This document shows, in pieces, positions 1-8,310 of a stretch of DNA of 64,000 bases. The DNA is from Runella rosea (GTDB taxonomy: Bacteria > Bacteroidota > Bacteroidia > Cytophagales > Spirosomataceae). The notes under the pieces are model-generated. The model had not been told where the DNA came from and searched no databases. It saw nothing but the letters and a program-made list of their open reading frames with translations. Both the position numbers and the translations under genes were made by a program. How positions within the stretch are numbered: the stretch's first letter is position 1; every line of letters starts with the position of its first letter. The stretch spans positions 1,488,001 to 1,552,000 of the forward strand of contig NZ_CP030850.1 of the NCBI RefSeq assembly GCF_003325355.1, read 5' to 3'.

Positions 1-24
1 CTGAACAATAAAAAGAATAAAATT

Positions 25-243
25 ATGTCATTTCAAGCTTACATAGACAACATTAAAGCCAAGACAGGTAAGACACCTGATGACTTCAAAAAACTTGCCG
101 AAGAAAAAGGATTTTTGCAAAATGGACAACTTGTAAAAACTGTGAAAGCCACTGAAATTACAAATTGGCTTAAAGAGGAATTTGAATTGGGATATGGACA
201 CGCAATGGCAGTATATGCAACCTTCAAGGGGAAAACTGAATGA
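25..243 (+). CDS. DUF4287 domain protein
   Basis: A 72-residue protein matching the small DUF4287 family along its whole length. The opening MSFQAYIDNIKAKTGKTPDD and the later GYGHAMAVYA are the two conserved blocks of that family as I know it. The biochemical role is unknown; related domains are often found with DUF1801-type or DUF5655 proteins. It is followed at once by a DUF1801-like gene (30 bp gap to its likely start), so the two are probably cotranscribed. The gene is AT-rich, like the next three, and unlike the body of the window. Family assignment is from recognised sequence; function is not inferred. Confidence 0.8.
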   Translation: MSFQAYIDNIKAKTGKTPDDFKKLAEEKGFLQNGQLVKTVKATEITNWLKEEFELGYGHAMAVYATFKGKTE

Positions 244-272
244 TAATAAATACAACCAATCGTAATATTATT

Positions 273-698
273 ATGAACATACAAGAACAAATCAAAAAGT
301 ATATTGACAGCCAACCTGAACCCAAACGTTCTGAAATAGAAGCGTTGCACCTACTTATACTTCAAGCCTTATCAAATTGCAAACTATGGTTCATAGACGG
401 AAAAGACGAGAAAGGAAAAATTGTTTCTAATCCTCAAATAGGATATGGTCTTCAAACAATAAAATATGCTGATGGAAAGACCAAAGAGTTTTACCAAATT
501 GGTATAAGTGCAAACACTACAGGAATTTCAATTTATATTATGGGCATTGAAGACAAAAAGTATTTGCCCGAAACCTATGGAACAACAATAGGTAAGGCAA
601 ATGTAACGGGCTATTGCGTCAAGTTCACAAGGCTAAAAGACATAAACATTGATATACTTGAAAAGGCAATACGTGATGGTGTTAAGCAAACAAGTTAA
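273..698 (+). CDS. DUF1801-like (YdhG-type) protein
   Basis: About 141 residues from the ATG at 273. An in-frame ATG at 240 would add a low-complexity MIINTTNRNI leader and overlap the stop of the previous gene, so 273 is preferred. The shape matches DUF1801/YdhG: a short helical N-terminus (residues 1-40), then a strand-rich core with a YGLQTIKYADG stretch and a helical end containing LEKAIRDGV. YdhG-type proteins are small, uncharacterised and iron-chaperone-like in fold (frataxin/CyaY-like is the usual comparison). It sits directly upstream of a long palindrome (717-835), the arrangement expected for a gene cassette. Family call is moderately sure; function is unknown. Confidence 0.65.
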   Translation: MNIQEQIKKYIDSQPEPKRSEIEALHLLILQALSNCKLWFIDGKDEKGKIVSNPQIGYGLQTIKYADGKTKEFYQIGISANTTGISIYIMGIEDKKYLPETYGTTIGKANVTGYCVKFTRLKDINIDILEKAIRDGVKQTS

Positions 699-716
699 CT
701 GACAATATTTAAGCAA

Positions 717-835
717 GCACATAACATCGGTTGGGAAATATATCGGGTTGAGTGCTTTTATGGAATCCCGAAATCAATCAAAATGCTAAAAATCCCCCAC
801 ATGGCCAAGCCCCAAACCGAAGCGGTCATTGTAAA
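717..835. repeat. attC-like imperfect palindrome (site A)
   Basis: Intergenic 120 bp with two partly complementary halves. The left half contains ATAACATCGGTTGGG and the right half carries the complement of CGGTTTGGGGCTTGGCC. Its core at 794-819, CCCCCACATGGCCAAGCC followed by CCAAACCG, is 24/26 identical to the core of site B at 26137-26162. The GTTAGC that follows the core in site B is degenerate here (AAGCGG). Seen directly: the shared core and the symmetry. Inferred: a recombination-type hairpin such as an integron attC or a related repeat family. Confidence 0.5.
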
Positions 836-879
836 AAGACGGTAACAAGCCACAGAAAACAATAAAAAAATAGAACTAT

Positions 880-1473
880 ATGAGAAAAATAATTTCATTT
901 ATGCACATATCGCTTGACGGCTTTGTTGCAGGACCAAACGGAGAAATGGACTGGATTAAAGCTGATGAAGAAATTTTTGATTATGTCGGTAAGCGGATAA
1001 GCGAAAGCGACACTGCATTGTATGGACGAGTAACTTATGAGATAATGGAAAATTACTGGCCTACCGCAGCAAATAAGCCAACAGCAACCAAGCACGACAT
1101 TGAACATTCAAAATGGTATAGCAAAGTTCACAAAGTTGTTTTATCAAAAACAATGAAAGACACAGGTTTGACTAACACAAAAATGATTAGTGACAACCTT
1201 TCGGATAGCATATATGAAATAAAACAATCCCGTTCCGCATCAGGCGGAAGCGAGAGCAAAGACATCTTGCTTTTTGGTAGCCCTACAGCAACACATTCAC
1301 TTATGCAGCAGAATTTAATTGACGGCTATTGGTTATTTGTTAATCCTATTATTCTTGGACAAGGCATTCCATTGTTTGTAGACATCAAAGACAAAATAAA
1401 ACTAAAATTATTGACTACTCAACCATTTACTTGCGGAGTAACTGAGCTGAATTACACAGTGGAAAGGCAATAA
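880..1473 (+). CDS. Dihydrofolate reductase family (RibD C-terminal-like) protein
   Basis: 197 residues. The N-terminus MRKIISFMHISLDGFVAGP is the typical opening strand and SLDGF motif of the RibD C-terminal/YyaP-YwjB reductase family. It is followed by TALYGRVTYE, FGSPTATHSLMQQNLID and GQGIPLF, which form the NADPH-binding part of the DHFR fold. Family members are NAD(P)H-dependent reductases whose substrates are mostly unknown; they are not the essential FolA. It lies between two palindromic intergenic elements (717-835 and 1478-1555), and this family is common cassette cargo. An indel of small residues (SASGGSES near residue 123) is a loop insertion. The family is sure; the substrate is not. 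Confidence 0.85.
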   Translation: MRKIISFMHISLDGFVAGPNGEMDWIKADEEIFDYVGKRISESDTALYGRVTYEIMENYWPTAANKPTATKHDIEHSKWYSKVHKVVLSKTMKDTGLTNTKMISDNLSDSIYEIKQSRSASGGSESKDILLFGSPTATHSLMQQNLIDGYWLFVNPIILGQGIPLFVDIKDKIKLKLLTTQPFTCGVTELNYTVERQ

Positions 1474-1477
1474 CTAT

Positions 1478-1555
1478 GAACCGCTAGCATGGGGTTTGTT
1501 ACTATGCTGGCAAGTGAATAAATATTCTTGTTTTATTCGTTATGAGCAACGGTTC
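1478..1555. repeat. Imperfect palindrome after DHFR-like gene (site D)
   Basis: Starts 5 bp after the stop codon. The outer arms GAACCGCT (1478-1485) and AGC-AA-CGGTTC (1546-1555) are complementary, and an inner hairpin GAATAAA/TTTATTC lies between them. The left part also reads CTAGCATGGGGTTTG, similar in order to the GCTAAC-GGTTTGGGG arm of sites A and B. It may be a diverged copy of the same element or simply a terminator. Confidence 0.35.
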
Positions 1556-1612
1556 CAGGCAGACGGAATTCTATTCAGCTTTTAAGAGAACCCACTAATA
1601 TTTCAAGCATAT

Positions 1613-2236
1613 ATGAAAATAAAGAAAATTCATTATATTTCAGGACTGGCAATTACGCTTTTTGTAGGTATTCATTTGTTTAATCATTCCTTGAGCGTTT
1701 GGGGGGATGACAGGCACATTGAAATGATGAATACTTTGCGAATATTTTATCGCAATATTTTTGTTGAAACAATTTTATTAGTTGCCGTATTTACACAAAT
1801 TGTTTCAGGCCTGAAACTTTTTAAAACGAACAGAAAAACAGCCGTTTCTTATTTTGAAAAACTTCAAATTTGGACAGGGCTTTACTTAGCTTTTTTTTTC
1901 ATCATTCATTTAAGTGCCGTTTTGGGTGGGCGGTACGTTCTGCAACTTGACACAAATTTTTATTTTGGAGTAGCAGGCCTGAATACATTTCCTCTTAACC
2001 TCTTTTTTGTTCCGTATTATGGGCTGGCAATTCTTTCCTTTTTTGGACATATTGCAGCAATTCATAACAAAAAAATGAAAAAATCTGTTTTGGGTTTGAC
2101 CCCAAACCAACAATCTACCCTCATCGTGGTATTGGGTTTCATTTTGACAATATTCATATTTTACGGATTAACAAACCAATTTAACGGCGTAACAATCCCG
2201 AAAGAATACGACGTGATTATTGGAAAAAGCCTATAA
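1613..2236 (+). CDS. Five-helix membrane protein, possible cytochrome b-like
   Basis: 207 residues with about five hydrophobic helices (roughly residues 8-27, 51-68, 85-105, 128-150 and 168-187). Histidines sit inside or at the ends of the helices (H21, H25, H99, H146, H151). That spacing recalls small di-haem membrane anchors such as succinate dehydrogenase or fumarate reductase cytochrome b, but no firm family signature is visible and no dehydrogenase subunits are nearby. It is AT-rich like its neighbours and stands alone between site D and the photolyase gene (69 bp downstream). The membrane location is well supported by hydrophobicity; haem binding is only a suggestion. Confidence 0.6.
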   Translation: MKIKKIHYISGLAITLFVGIHLFNHSLSVWGDDRHIEMMNTLRIFYRNIFVETILLVAVFTQIVSGLKLFKTNRKTAVSYFEKLQIWTGLYLAFFFIIHLSAVLGGRYVLQLDTNFYFGVAGLNTFPLNLFFVPYYGLAILSFFGHIAAIHNKKMKKSVLGLTPNQQSTLIVVLGFILTIFIFYGLTNQFNGVTIPKEYDVIIGKSL

Positions 2237-2305
2237 TCGTACGTAAAGAGTATAATTGAATGATGGATGAAAGTCCGAAGAAACATACTGAAATAAACCT
2301 AAAGA

Positions 2306-3787
2306 ATGCAAACTTGTAAGCTCGTTTTTCCCCACCAATTATTTCAGTTTAATCCACTATTTTCCATTGAAGGTGATATTTATCTGATAGAGGAACTTTT
2401 ATTTTTTCATCAGTACAACTTTCATAAGCAAAAAATAGCTTTCCATCGAGCAACTATGAAATATTACGAAAATTACCTACTCCAAAAGGGATTTTCTGTA
2501 AAATATGTTCAAGCCACCGAACAGGAAGCAGACATTAGACTGTTGATCATTCATTTGCACAGTTTAGGCGTCGATTCTTTAGTCATTGTCGACCCTGTTG
2601 ACGAGTGGTTATTAAAAAGAATTAGAATCAGTTGCGCAAAACTAAAGATGAGTCTTAAGATAATGGAATCCCCCATGTTTTTGAATACATCTCAAGAATT
2701 AGCACTTTTTTTCAACCCCAATAAAAAGAAATTTTTTCAAACTGAATTTTATAAACAGGAACGAATCAAAAGAAAAATTTTAATCGACTCATCGGAAGGA
2801 CCAGTCGGTGGTCAATGGACTTTTGACGTAGAAAATCGAAAAAAATATCCCAAGGGTAAGTCAGTGATAAAAGTGGCGTTCCCACCAACAAATAACTATA
2901 CCCAGGAAGCTCATAGCTATACTCATCAATACTTTTCTGGCAATATTGGTAGCCTAAATGATAGCATAACTTACCCCATTGGATACGAAGCAAGTGCACA
3001 ATGGCTAAATCAATTTTTTGAACATCGTATGGCAGAATTTGGTGAGTACGAAGATGCCATTTTGCGCAAAGAAATGCTGCTCAACCATAGTTTGCTGACA
3101 CCCATGCTCAACGTCGGTATGCTTACACCTGACCAGATTGTAAATCAGGCTTTAGATTATAGTCGGGACAACAGTGTTCCCATCAATTCGCTTGAAGGGT
3201 TCATTCGCCAAATAATTGGTTGGCGGGAGTTCATCAGAGGAGTTTATATTACAAAGGGAAATGAAGAACGAACCAAAAACCATTGGGGCTTCACCAGAAA
3301 AATCCCAAAAAGTTTTTATGATGGTAGCACTGGAATTACCCCAGTGGATGACACTATTCAAAAGATTCTAAAAACAGGGTACTGTCATCATATTGAACGA
3401 CTTATGGTACTGGGCAACTTTATGTTACTTTGTGAGTTTGACCCCAATGAGGTATACCGCTGGTTTATGGAGTTATTTATTGACGCCTATGACTGGGTGA
3501 TGGTGCCCAATGTGTACGGTATGAGTCAGTTTGCCGATGGAGGATTAATGGCCACCAAGCCCTACATAAGCGGCAGTAATTATTTGATGAAAATGAGTGA
3601 CTATCCCAAGGGCAACTGGCAGGCAACTTGGGATGCTTTATTTTGGCGATTTTTAGACAATCACCGTGCTTTTTTCCTCAAAAACCCAAGGTTGAGTATG
3701 CTGGTTAAGACTTTTGATAAGTGGGAAGAAAGCAAAAAGAAAGCAATCCATCAAAACGCAAGTGATTATCTCGCAGGCTTGACTTAA
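2306..3787 (+). CDS. Deoxyribodipyrimidine photolyase-related (FeS-BCP type), cluster cysteines lost
   Basis: 493 residues with the layout of the prokaryotic (6-4) photolyase/cryptochrome group (PhrB, FeS-BCP). An N-terminal Rossmann half (LVFPHQLF, later HRATMKYYENYL) is followed by a helical FAD-binding half. Conserved blocks in the second half include QIIGWREFIRGVY (about residue 305), GYCHHIERLMVLGNF (C360) and VMVPNVYGMSQFADGG. In PhrB the 4Fe-4S ligands are one Cys in the HHI-RL region plus three in a SDYCKGCKY...C segment. Here that segment reads SDYPKGNW (residues 431-438) and no Cys follows it. Light-driven repair of UV lesions is plausible, but the cluster is probably absent. Other parts look intact, so this is not simply a decayed gene. 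Confidence 0.85.
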   Translation: MQTCKLVFPHQLFQFNPLFSIEGDIYLIEELLFFHQYNFHKQKIAFHRATMKYYENYLLQKGFSVKYVQATEQEADIRLLIIHLHSLGVDSLVIVDPVDEWLLKRIRISCAKLKMSLKIMESPMFLNTSQELALFFNPNKKKFFQTEFYKQERIKRKILIDSSEGPVGGQWTFDVENRKKYPKGKSVIKVAFPPTNNYTQEAHSYTHQYFSGNIGSLNDSITYPIGYEASAQWLNQFFEHRMAEFGEYEDAILRKEMLLNHSLLTPMLNVGMLTPDQIVNQALDYSRDNSVPINSLEGFIRQIIGWREFIRGVYITKGNEERTKNHWGFTRKIPKSFYDGSTGITPVDDTIQKILKTGYCHHIERLMVLGNFMLLCEFDPNEVYRWFMELFIDAYDWVMVPNVYGMSQFADGGLMATKPYISGSNYLMKMSDYPKGNWQATWDALFWRFLDNHRAFFLKNPRLSMLVKTFDKWEESKKKAIHQNASDYLAGLT

Positions 3788-3829
3788 ATACGGTATTCAA
3801 GGCCATATCCAGGCAATATTTAGTCATTT

Positions 3830-4990
3830 TTACTCCCGGTATAGCAAAACCCTTGACGTACTTCCTTCTTCTACGGCGTAAAATTCTGAGCCAGAAAGCC
3901 ACCCAAACTGGAAAGTTCCCTTGGTGACGGGGCGTAGTTTTTCGGTCATTATGTCATACAACCAAATGTGCGACTGCCCCGAAAGTGTGGCAGAAAACAA
4001 CAATTGATTCCCCGTAGGCGACAGCTTAGGCCACTGAACCGCGCCTTTAGGCGGCGTCACAAACAGGGTTTTGGTGACGGCATCCTTTTCGGGGTCGTAG
4101 TTCACAATCTCCTGCGCCTCTCCCGAAACCGAGCTATAACGATGCACCAACAATGAGCGGCTGTCGGCGGTCCAAGCCATGTCGTAGGGCTGGGGCAGGG
4201 TCGTGCGTTTCTCGGTATTGGTCTCAGCATCGTAGAGCCACACATTTCCTGTGCGGTTATAGTCGGTGTAAGCGATTTTTTTACCGTCGGGAGCCAGAGC
4301 CGCCACCCAAACATTGGCCGTTGACGGCAGCGTAAACTCACTAAAGGTTTCCTTATTAATGTCGTAAATGACGTACTTTCGACGTTGATTTACCGAAGTT
4401 TCAAACAGAATTTGTTCCCCACCAGCCCCCCAATTTCTAAAAAAAATCGTTGACGGATACGTAAGCTTTTGGGCTTTCCCCGAAACCAACTGATTCAACG
4501 TCAACTCTTTAGAATCTTGTGACTGAACTAAGGAATAAGTACCCGCCGGAGACAAGTAAAAACTGACGGCATTGGTGGTTTGCAACAGTTCTTTGACTGG
4601 TTTCAACCGGTTAGGAATCACCAAGATAGGCGTGCTTAACTCTGACCAATACTCACCTTTACTGCCTTTTACGGCCACATAATACACTTTATCCGCCTGC
4701 AGGCCCGCAAGGTCAATTTTTTTTTGTTCGGTGGTTTGAACCAATTTCAAATTTGAAGGGCTACCCTCCGACATCCACACCTCTGTTTTATCAAAATCCA
4801 CGGGTCGTGGCCCAGTAGTCCCGACAAAAACGCTGCCGATAGATTCAATGGTCACTTTCTCCTCGGTATAGTTGGCGACTGCGCTCATCAGCAGGGGGTC
4901 GTTGGGAGAGGGTTCGGGGGTTCTATTGCATCCAATGGTCAACAATAGCCCAACGAGCAACGCCGCAAAAAGGGGGAACGTCTTTTTCAT
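3830..4990 (-). CDS. Lipoprotein with FN3-like region and TolB-like beta-propeller
   Basis: 386 residues. A lipobox (LLTIGC, Cys21) follows a hydrophobic signal, so it should be anchored in the envelope. Residues about 35-130 look like a fibronectin III-type module (TEVWMSEG, YYVAVKGSKGEYWS). The rest carries repeated propeller blades of PD40/TolB type, with LAPDGKKIAYTDYNR, WTADSRSLLVHRYS and LSPTGNQLLFSATLSG as successive blades. It probably binds a protein or polysaccharide partner; no enzymatic motif is seen. It converges with the photolyase gene (42 bp between the stops) and lies downstream of the dehydrogenase on the same strand, 70 bp away. The specific role is unknown. Confidence 0.75.
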   Translation of the reverse strand: MKKTFPLFAALLVGLLLTIGCNRTPEPSPNDPLLMSAVANYTEEKVTIESIGSVFVGTTGPRPVDFDKTEVWMSEGSPSNLKLVQTTEQKKIDLAGLQADKVYYVAVKGSKGEYWSELSTPILVIPNRLKPVKELLQTTNAVSFYLSPAGTYSLVQSQDSKELTLNQLVSGKAQKLTYPSTIFFRNWGAGGEQILFETSVNQRRKYVIYDINKETFSEFTLPSTANVWVAALAPDGKKIAYTDYNRTGNVWLYDAETNTEKRTTLPQPYDMAWTADSRSLLVHRYSSVSGEAQEIVNYDPEKDAVTKTLFVTPPKGAVQWPKLSPTGNQLLFSATLSGQSHIWLYDIMTEKLRPVTKGTFQFGWLSGSEFYAVEEGSTSRVLLYRE

Positions 4991-5060
4991 AACAAACTAA
5001 AATGGTTATTTCTACCTACAATGACGGTTTTGCGGCGGCAATAGTTGTATGGCTGCTCAG

Positions 5061-5999
5061 CTATTTTTCGACCGACAAACCCGCCGTAATCTGTTTCACC
5101 AACGCCTCGTTTATTTTTGCGTAACTTTCCTGCGTCCAGCCTGCCACGTGGGGGGTCAGTATTACCCGCGATGAGTTGCAGAGGTAGTCAAACGATTTTT
5201 GTTGTTCGGGCGTCAAGGTGTTCAATTTTTCATTTTCAAGAACGTCCAAACAGGCACCTCTGATTTTGCCGCTTTCCAACCCTTTGACAATGGTATCCAT
5301 GTTGACAATTTCGCCCCGCGCAATGTTGAGCAGAAAAAACGGACGGGCTACATTTGCCACAAAATCATCATTGATCATGAGTCGGGTCTCGGCGGTAAGC
5401 GGCACGTGCAGGCTGATGACATCGGCCTGAGACATGATTTCTTCCAACGACGATTCCTGCGCGTACTCATCGCCGTAGTTGACCAAATATTTATCGTACG
5501 CCAACACTCGGCAGCCAAACCCACTCAATCGTCGGGCGGTGGCACTACCGTTGAATCCGTAGCCAATGAGGCCCACGGTTTTTCCCATCAGCTCAATTCC
5601 GCGATTTCCTTCACGGTCCCAAATTCCCCGCCGCACCTCGCGGTCAGCCTTGGCGATATTGGCAAACAATCCTAAAAGCATCCCGATTACGTGCTCGGCC
5701 ACAGCGTCGCGGTTTCCTTCATTGGCCGCAAAAACCTGAATATTCCGTTGTTGCACGGCCTCCAAGTCAATCAAATCCAGCCCCGCTCCCGCCCGAGCCA
5801 CAAAGCGCAAGAGAGGAGCTTGGTGCAGTACTTCTTCATCAATAACGGTTTTACTCCGAATAATAAGCCCCTCATATTCACCAATGTGACTTAAAATTTG
5901 AGGACGTTTGAAAGTAGGTTCATAACGATACAACAGGCCCGCCTGATCTAACATCGGAAACAGGGAAGGGTGCATCTCGTCAACTATTAAAATCTTCAC
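5061..5999 (-). CDS. D-isomer-specific 2-hydroxyacid dehydrogenase (SerA-like, no ACT domain)
   Basis: About 312 residues from a GTG at 5999 (VKILIVDEMHP). A TTG nine codons earlier would also be open, but family members begin at the KILIVD strand. The nucleotide motif GLIGYGFNGS, the catalytic Arg in LNIARGE, the Glu in DVLENEKL and the His in PHVAGW are all present. This is the catalytic core of phosphoglycerate dehydrogenase-type enzymes, which oxidise D-2-hydroxyacids with NAD. The C-terminal ACT or ASB regulatory domains of full-length SerA are absent, so it may be a phosphoglycerate dehydrogenase of the short type or another D-hydroxyacid dehydrogenase. It is divergent from pdxA, and vitamin B6 synthesis uses a related enzyme (PdxB), a context worth noting. 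Confidence 0.85.
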   Translation of the reverse strand: MKILIVDEMHPSLFPMLDQAGLLYRYEPTFKRPQILSHIGEYEGLIIRSKTVIDEEVLHQAPLLRFVARAGAGLDLIDLEAVQQRNIQVFAANEGNRDAVAEHVIGMLLGLFANIAKADREVRRGIWDREGNRGIELMGKTVGLIGYGFNGSATARRLSGFGCRVLAYDKYLVNYGDEYAQESSLEEIMSQADVISLHVPLTAETRLMINDDFVANVARPFFLLNIARGEIVNMDTIVKGLESGKIRGACLDVLENEKLNTLTPEQQKSFDYLCNSSRVILTPHVAGWTQESYAKINEALVKQITAGLSVEK

Positions 6000-6165
6000 G
6001 ACAGTGTCAGTTAGTAATCGGCACAAAAATAGTGCGGTTTATTCGTAAATTGCAGCGTCATTACTAAAACGATTTTATTGATTTTTGGGGTTGACGTGGC
6101 AAAAACGGCAAATATTTATCCGCTGAATCCGCCCGTTCCTCACAAATCTAATTTTTTGATGCATC

Positions 6166-7251
6166 ATGAGCGAATCAAATCTTGATAAACCTGTCATTGG
6201 CATAACCATGGGCGACTACAACGGCGTAGGACCGGAAGTCATCCTGAAAGCACTGCAAAACAACCAATTAAACCGTATTTGTGTCCCCGTCATTTATGGC
6301 TCCATGCGCCTTCTGAATCGCTACCGCAACCAGATGGACATGAAGGACTGGAACTTGTTTGGCCTTCAAAAAATTGAGCAGGTAAACCCAAAAGTAACCA
6401 ACGTCATCACCTGTTGGCCCAATACCGACGAGGATATTCAGCCCGGAAAAGTAACCCCCGAAGCCGGCAAGGGAGCTTTTGAAAGCCTCAAACGGGCCAT
6501 GGAAGACCTGAAAGCGGGCAAACTGGACGCGTTGGTAACTGCCCCTATCAACAAAAACAACATCCAAAACGACGAGTTTAAATTTCCAGGTCATACCGAA
6601 TACTTAGCGGAAGCCTTTAACATCAAAGAGCCGCTCATGTTTATGGTGAGCGACGTTCTGCGCGTTGGGGTCGTGACGGGTCACGTGCCGCTGTCGGAAG
6701 TAGCGAGCCAAATCACCAAAGAAAAAATTGTCGTTAAACTTCAGGCCATGCTCAAGTCGCTACGCGGCGATTTTGGCATCCGTAAACCTCGGATTGCGGT
6801 GCTAGGGCTGAACCCTCACGCGGGCGAAAACGGGCTTTTGGGTTCGGAAGAAGAGGAAATCATTACTCCCGCGCTGAAAGAACTGCGCAACAAAGGGCAG
6901 CTCATTTACGGGCCGTATCCAGCCGATGGTTTTTTTGCCGCCCAGACCTACCGCAAGTTTGATGCGGTATTGGCGATGTACCACGACCAAGGGCTTTCAC
7001 CGTTCAAAACCATTGCATTTAGCGAAGGTGTCAATTTTACGGCGGGTTTACCCATCGTTCGCACATCACCCGACCACGGCACTGCCTACGACATCGCGGG
7101 CAAGAACCAAGCCGACGAAACCTCCATGCGCCAAGCCATTTACACCGCCTGTGACGTAGTAAAGCACCGAAAAGAACAAGCCGAACTCGAAAAAAATGCG
7201 TTAAAAAAGAATCCTGTCGTTGAAAAAATGACATCGCAGGAGGAAAAGTAA
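6166..7251 (+). CDS. pdxA: 4-hydroxythreonine-4-phosphate dehydrogenase
   Basis: 361 residues, slightly longer than E. coli PdxA because of a charged C-terminal tail. PdxA oxidises 4-phospho-hydroxy-threonine with NAD(P) on the DXP-dependent route to pyridoxal phosphate. The start PVIGITMGDYNGVGPEV is the family hallmark. The three metal-binding histidines are in GHTEYLA, LNPHAGENG and YHDQGLSP, and the TSPDHGTAYDIAG block near the end is conserved. It is transcribed divergently from the 2-hydroxyacid dehydrogenase, with a 166-bp region between. No partner B6 gene lies downstream; the next gene is a YicC homologue 135 bp away. Assignment is confident. Confidence 0.97.
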   Translation: MSESNLDKPVIGITMGDYNGVGPEVILKALQNNQLNRICVPVIYGSMRLLNRYRNQMDMKDWNLFGLQKIEQVNPKVTNVITCWPNTDEDIQPGKVTPEAGKGAFESLKRAMEDLKAGKLDALVTAPINKNNIQNDEFKFPGHTEYLAEAFNIKEPLMFMVSDVLRVGVVTGHVPLSEVASQITKEKIVVKLQAMLKSLRGDFGIRKPRIAVLGLNPHAGENGLLGSEEEEIITPALKELRNKGQLIYGPYPADGFFAAQTYRKFDAVLAMYHDQGLSPFKTIAFSEGVNFTAGLPIVRTSPDHGTAYDIAGKNQADETSMRQAIYTACDVVKHRKEQAELEKNALKKNPVVEKMTSQEEK

Positions 7252-7386
7252 TAAGCGGCCAAAATCAAAAAAGCTTCGGCACTCAACACCGCTGCGGAAG
7301 CGCAACATTTGTAAAGAGTCAGAAGCGTTAATTTCTGACTTCCGACTTCGGGTACTCACTACCGACTTCTGATAACTACTATATTT

Positions 7387-8274
7387 ATGCTGAAATCAAT
7401 GACCGGCTACGGAAAAGCCACCTACGAATCAGAAAGCATTTCGGTCACGGCCGAAGTGAAGTCACTGAATTCCAAATTTTTAGATATTTACTGCCGTATT
7501 CCGCGTAATTATTCAGAGCGAGAAATCGAAATTCGAAACCTCATCACCCAAGCCCTCGAACGCGGCAAAGTAGAGTTTAACCTCACCGTCACACCCGTAG
7601 GACAGGGCGGTTCGGGCACCATCGTAAACCGCGCGCTGGTGAAAGCCTACTACCGCGATTTGCACCAAACCGCCGAAGATTTGGGGTTTGCGCCCGTTCC
7701 CACCGACGTGCTCCGCATGGCGCTTATGATGCCCAATACCTATCTGACCGACGCCACCACCGAAGACCAACAAGTCGCGGATTTGGCGTTGATTCAAAAA
7801 ACGGTACACGAAGCCCTCAGAAAATGCACTGAATTTAGAATCCAAGAAGGCGTTGCGCTCAACAAAGCCTTCAAAGATGCCATTCAGAGAATCACCGACA
7901 TTCTCATTGAAATTGAAGAATTAGACAAATTTCGTATTCCGGGGGTGCGGGAACGACTCCGTAAAAACGTCCGTGATTTACTCGGCGATGAATCTTTTGA
8001 CCAAAATCGCTTTGAGCAAGAGCTCGTGTATTACATCGAAAAATTTGATATTTCCGAAGAAAAAGTTCGTCTCAAAAACCACCTCACGTATTTTATCGAA
8101 ACCCTCCAAAGCAAAGAGAGCAACGGCAAAAAACTCAATTTTATTTCGCAGGAAATCGGCCGTGAGGTCAACACCATCGGCTCCAAAGCCAACGATTCTG
8201 CCATCCAACACTTGGTGGTGCAGATGAAAGACGAGTTGGAGAAAATAAAGGAGCAAACGGCTAATATTATTTAA
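7387..8274 (+). CDS. YicC/YloC family endoribonuclease
   Basis: 295 residues, full length for the YicC family. The opening MLKSMTGYGKATYE is its signature, and the C-terminal DUF1732 part is represented by ELVYYIEKFDISEE and GKKLNFISQEIGREVNTIGS. YicC proteins have been described as a separate class of RNA endonuclease acting in RNA turnover and stress adaptation. Residues about 160-250 are strongly helical and charged, as expected for the hexameric barrel. The gene follows pdxA with 135 bp between; the gap holds short repeated CGACTTC words but no clear hairpin. It converges with the 3-hydroxyacyl-CoA dehydrogenase gene (36 bp between the stops). Confidence 0.93.
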   Translation: MLKSMTGYGKATYESESISVTAEVKSLNSKFLDIYCRIPRNYSEREIEIRNLITQALERGKVEFNLTVTPVGQGGSGTIVNRALVKAYYRDLHQTAEDLGFAPVPTDVLRMALMMPNTYLTDATTEDQQVADLALIQKTVHEALRKCTEFRIQEGVALNKAFKDAIQRITDILIEIEELDKFRIPGVRERLRKNVRDLLGDESFDQNRFEQELVYYIEKFDISEEKVRLKNHLTYFIETLQSKESNGKKLNFISQEIGREVNTIGSKANDSAIQHLVVQMKDELEKIKEQTANII

Positions 8275-8310
8275 GCAATACAAAGTAGGGAGTGAGTATT
8301 TATTCCCAAC

